A stretch of 64,000 bases of DNA. Origin: Calliphora vicina. Taxonomy: Eukaryota > Arthropoda > Insecta > Diptera > Calliphoridae. Below the pieces are notes generated by a model. The model did not search any database, was not told where the DNA came from, and saw nothing but the letters and a program-made list of their open reading frames with translations. The stretch covers positions 15,503,701 to 15,567,700 of the forward strand of contig NC_088783.1 of the NCBI RefSeq assembly GCF_958450345.1, written 5' to 3'. How positions within the stretch are numbered: the stretch's first letter is position 1; every line of letters begins with the position of its first letter. Positions 61,121 to 64,000 of the stretch are shown here, one piece after another. A program made the position numbers and the translations under genes.

Positions 61121-61149
61121 TGGCTTAATTTGACAACATAAGAATGGAT

Positions 61150-62650
61150 ACATCCGAAAATATTTGATTTCTTTTTGGAAACCTCGGTTTAGTTATTTCA
61201 AGCTTCCGACTAAATTAATAAATGATTAAAATTTCTGTATGTATATCTCGGGTACTTATTTTAAATACTTCTACATGTTCCCAATCATATAAGAAACACC
61301 CAATGAGTTTAGAAACAATGCAAAGGCAAGAGAAACACATTCTCATCTTATTGGTTTCAGATCTTAAGGATTATCGATTCATAAAATTGATTTTAGAAAC
61401 CCTTCCCCATCAGTTGAGATTACCGATTTACAGGGTAGATGTTTGTGACTTTGCATTGAACAAAACCAAGAGAAATACAAGGAACGATTCTCTTCTCTCG
61501 GTTGGGATTGTAGATCCATAACATATTGAAATCATACTCCGCCATACCAAAAATGTTTGATGCTCTAACATTAATAGTTTATTCTTAGAAACTTCAGTTT
61601 GGTAGTCCCAACTCAAAGAGTTAAACAAAGTCAATAGTGTAACATGTTTCAGGATATTAGAGATGATCAAAAGCCAAATGAAATGCATTTAGAACATTAC
61701 TCTCCTGTCGTTGATTTCGACTCTTTAAACTCTACTTTCTGTTAGAATTATCAATTCTTTTGTTTGAGTTTTGTGTCATAATACATTGAGGTATTTTAGA
61801 ATCGTTACACCTCTTGTATGTTTCAAATCTTAATTACTCTTTCTTCCTCTTTTCTCTTTACCTTTTGGATTATGGATCCACATCAAAAGAGTTTAATTCT
61901 CTGGTGTAACATTAATATCGAAAACAGTTTCTTCTTGGAAACTTCGGTTTCGTAATGTCAACTTTATTGAATGAGCCTCTGTGTTTCTTCGAAATTATCA
62001 AAATTGTAAGGAAATACATTTAGGAATTATATTCTCCTCTTGGTTGGTTTCAAATTTTCGAACTTAACACATTGGGAAACCCAAAAGAAATACATTAAAT
62101 AATTGTTCTCATTTCTTTGGATTATGGATCCATTATTAAGAGTTTTACACATTCTGAACATGTTCAAACATAAGAAAGTATTCAATAGTTGATGTATCAC
62201 TAATAAAGGGAACATTTTCTCCATGGAAAGTCCGGCTAAGTAGTTTTAACTTACTTGAATGAATTAAACATCTTCCTGAACTATCTGGAGAGTGCTCCAG
62301 TAACTGATTGCTGAAAATTCAAATGAAATACATTCAGGAAATGATCAAACATTTGATAGGAGTTCAATACTTGTTGTATCACTAATAACAGAAACATTTT
62401 CTCCATGGAAATTTCGGTTATTCTGTTATTAACTGAGTTATTCTGTAACATGTTTTAATATCACCTAACAGAGAGTTGCTCATTATTAAAATGAAATATG
62501 AATTGATTCACCTAGGATTAGGAATACATTCACCTATTGTTGGCACGCTCCCTACTGTTTGGATTATCGATTCATAACAAAGAGTTTTGCGCCATAACAG
62601 ATTGAAATTATGCACCCAAAATATCAAAAGTGTTTTATGTATTCAAGGAA
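61150..62650. repeat. Highly diverged tandem repeat region
   Basis: Marker words recur in similar order: GGAAACTTCGGTTT-like (61180, 61588, 61935, 62225, 62405) and GGATTAT[G/C]GAT[C/T]CA-like (61370, 61503, 61868, 62120, 62561). CATTTAG[G/A]A and ACATTGAA-like words lie between them. Units are roughly 250-400 bp and poorly conserved, so this is an old array. Confidence 0.6.
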
Positions 62651-64000
62651 ATTATAAAGAAACAACAGAATCCTAGCGAAATAAACCAAAGAAGTTTTCC
62701 AAATTTAGATCTATTCGTACTATTAAGTTTGTAATTTATAAACCATCAAACTACTGCTTGAATTATGAATATAGACTGGGAATCGTTTGTGAATCAATCA
62801 AATCGAATGATAAAAAGAGCACTTCGATAATAATTTTTAGGGAAATTTTAAATTCATTCTCAGTATCAACAAATAGAAGAGGAAAGTGAGATGTAGCATA
62901 GTCGTGATAACTTAATAAAGAGGTAGAGAGTTAATGTATACAAATTATAATGAAGAAGTTGGAAGAATTCAGTCGTAAGACATGAAGGATGCTGGCATTG
63001 TGGTGAGCAAGGAAGGTTTCAGTTCCAAAACTGGTCATTATTCCTAATGAAGGTGTTGATTCAGTTCAAATCTAAACTGGAAAATCGTCGACCCCAGAAC
63101 CTAAGGATCATCAAGTGCTGATCAATAACAGAGGAATTGGTTTCGACAGCTTCTGCAAAAGTCGTTGAATAATAACCCAAATTTGCAGTGCCTGATGATG
63201 ACCGATACTGCTGCATTCGTAGAAAACGCAGGAGATGGTCAATAAGAGTTCGATTTAATAAGGAACATAACCTCCTAGTGAATGCAAGATCTTTTTTTTG
63301 AATTTGAGGAATAGAGAATTTCCTTCTTGGCCACAAACTTTTAAACAACTTTAACAACATCTACAGTGATGGTAGCGTACTTTGAGAAAACGAAGAGCTC
63401 TGAGATGAGAGGTGATGTTGTTGTTCTTGTTCGCTGTGGCTGTGAAGTAGATGAGAATAAGGAGAACAAACACATTCGTCGTTTTGCTGATGATGATGCT
63501 GCTGTTGCTGTTGTTCTTCACTTTTTATTTTTTTCGTTTTTTGTGGTGGCACACAGAAATATTTTAATTGGCTTCTTAACTGAAAGTGTTTAGGCCGCAG
63601 TTAAAATCGTATAATGACGCGAATAAGCATCATTAGTAGTACGAATCGTCGTCGTAGTCGTCGTTGTTATTGCAGCAGCATTGAAAGTAGTGGTAGTACG
63701 AGTTGTATTAGTAGTCCATTTAAAACAAAAAGATCGTGTACGTTCAACCCAATTAACAGAAATGTTTATGCTACAATTTGCGGTTAGAATTAAGAAAAAA
63801 CTAAATTATCCAAAAAAACAAAACAAAAAAAGAAATATATACTACATACTGTTTATTATGCTAAAGGTTTTTTTTTTGTTTTTTCGGTATTTTGGCTCTT
63901 TTAGGCCGTTCTCCAAAAAAAATAAAAAATCTGTAAAACAGACACATCCACATTAAAAAAGAGCGATGTAAGGAAAAAATTTGGAGAGGCCAAGATGATT
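62651..64000. other. GC-richer right end of the window
   Basis: Beyond the open frame, 63600-63720 has CGTCGT/GTAGTA triplet-type runs, common in insect leaders and promoters. The extreme right returns to AT-rich sequence. No gene can be fixed. Confidence 0.4.
63061..63597 (-). other. Unusually open minus-strand frame, possible exon
   Basis: One frame runs from 63597 to 63063 with a single TAG (63363-63361), immediately followed by ATG and 99 more codons to TGA. The upstream half has no ATG and reads Gln/His-rich low complexity (SEEQQQQQHHHQQND), typical of fly 5' leaders or disordered protein regions. It is on the Beadex strand and GC-richer than its surroundings. It could be a distal Beadex leader exon, another gene's exon, or chance. 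No family recognised. Confidence 0.25.

Overview
The window is AT-rich, intron-heavy nuclear DNA from a higher dipteran fly, probably a calyptrate such as a blowfly or house fly. That placement is inferred from a Drosophila-like Beadex/dLMO protein, the Inr-type promoter grammar and the fly-type transposon relics. Nothing bacterial, organellar or viral-genomic stands out, and there is no CRISPR array or operon.

The one protein gene read with confidence is Beadex (dLMO), an LMO-type two-LIM-domain transcriptional co-regulator on the minus strand. Three coding exons join cleanly (19717-19404, 19295-19170, 13667-13352) to give 251 residues, with all sixteen zinc ligands of the two LIM domains present. 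An acceptor sits immediately before the first ATG, so one or more 5' exons must lie to the right. Candidate 5' exons or donors are at 27084-27132, at 60335 and in 63061-63597; none is proven. The 3' side carries an exact 8-mer match to the miR-9 seed 61 bases after the stop.

The other genes are three tRNAs in the region 5' of the coding exons: tRNA-Pro(CGG) on the minus strand and two identical tRNA-Thr(CGT) copies on the plus strand. The Thr copies belong to a duplicated module separated by a tandem array of a 31-bp unit with a perfect 14-bp palindrome. A short plus-strand exon candidate with Inr/DPE-like motifs and a strong splice donor lies at 32137-32233.

The rest is transposable-element debris and AT-rich intron or intergenic DNA. 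From left to right: a mariner relic at the left edge; a hAT element (659-4023) with a non-coding repeat, a TA-flanked inverted-repeat element and a MITE nested inside one another; Gypsy and Tc1 relics (5.95-6.87 kb); several foldback elements; tRNA-derived SINE-like copies (25.6 and 26.6 kb); an RNase-H-bearing non-LTR relic (29.6-30.5 kb); a MITE family with two opposite copies (33.6 and 40.5 kb); a 3.9-kb repeat containing a higher-order tandem array (43.5-47.4 kb); several Tc1/mariner relics (48.2-56.2 kb); and diverged tandem duplications (57.9-62.6 kb).

I found no convincing new biological system. The items most worth a second look are the nested hAT insertion, the higher-order repeat, the palindromic array between the tRNA-Thr copies, the miR-9 site in Beadex, and the unassigned exon candidates.
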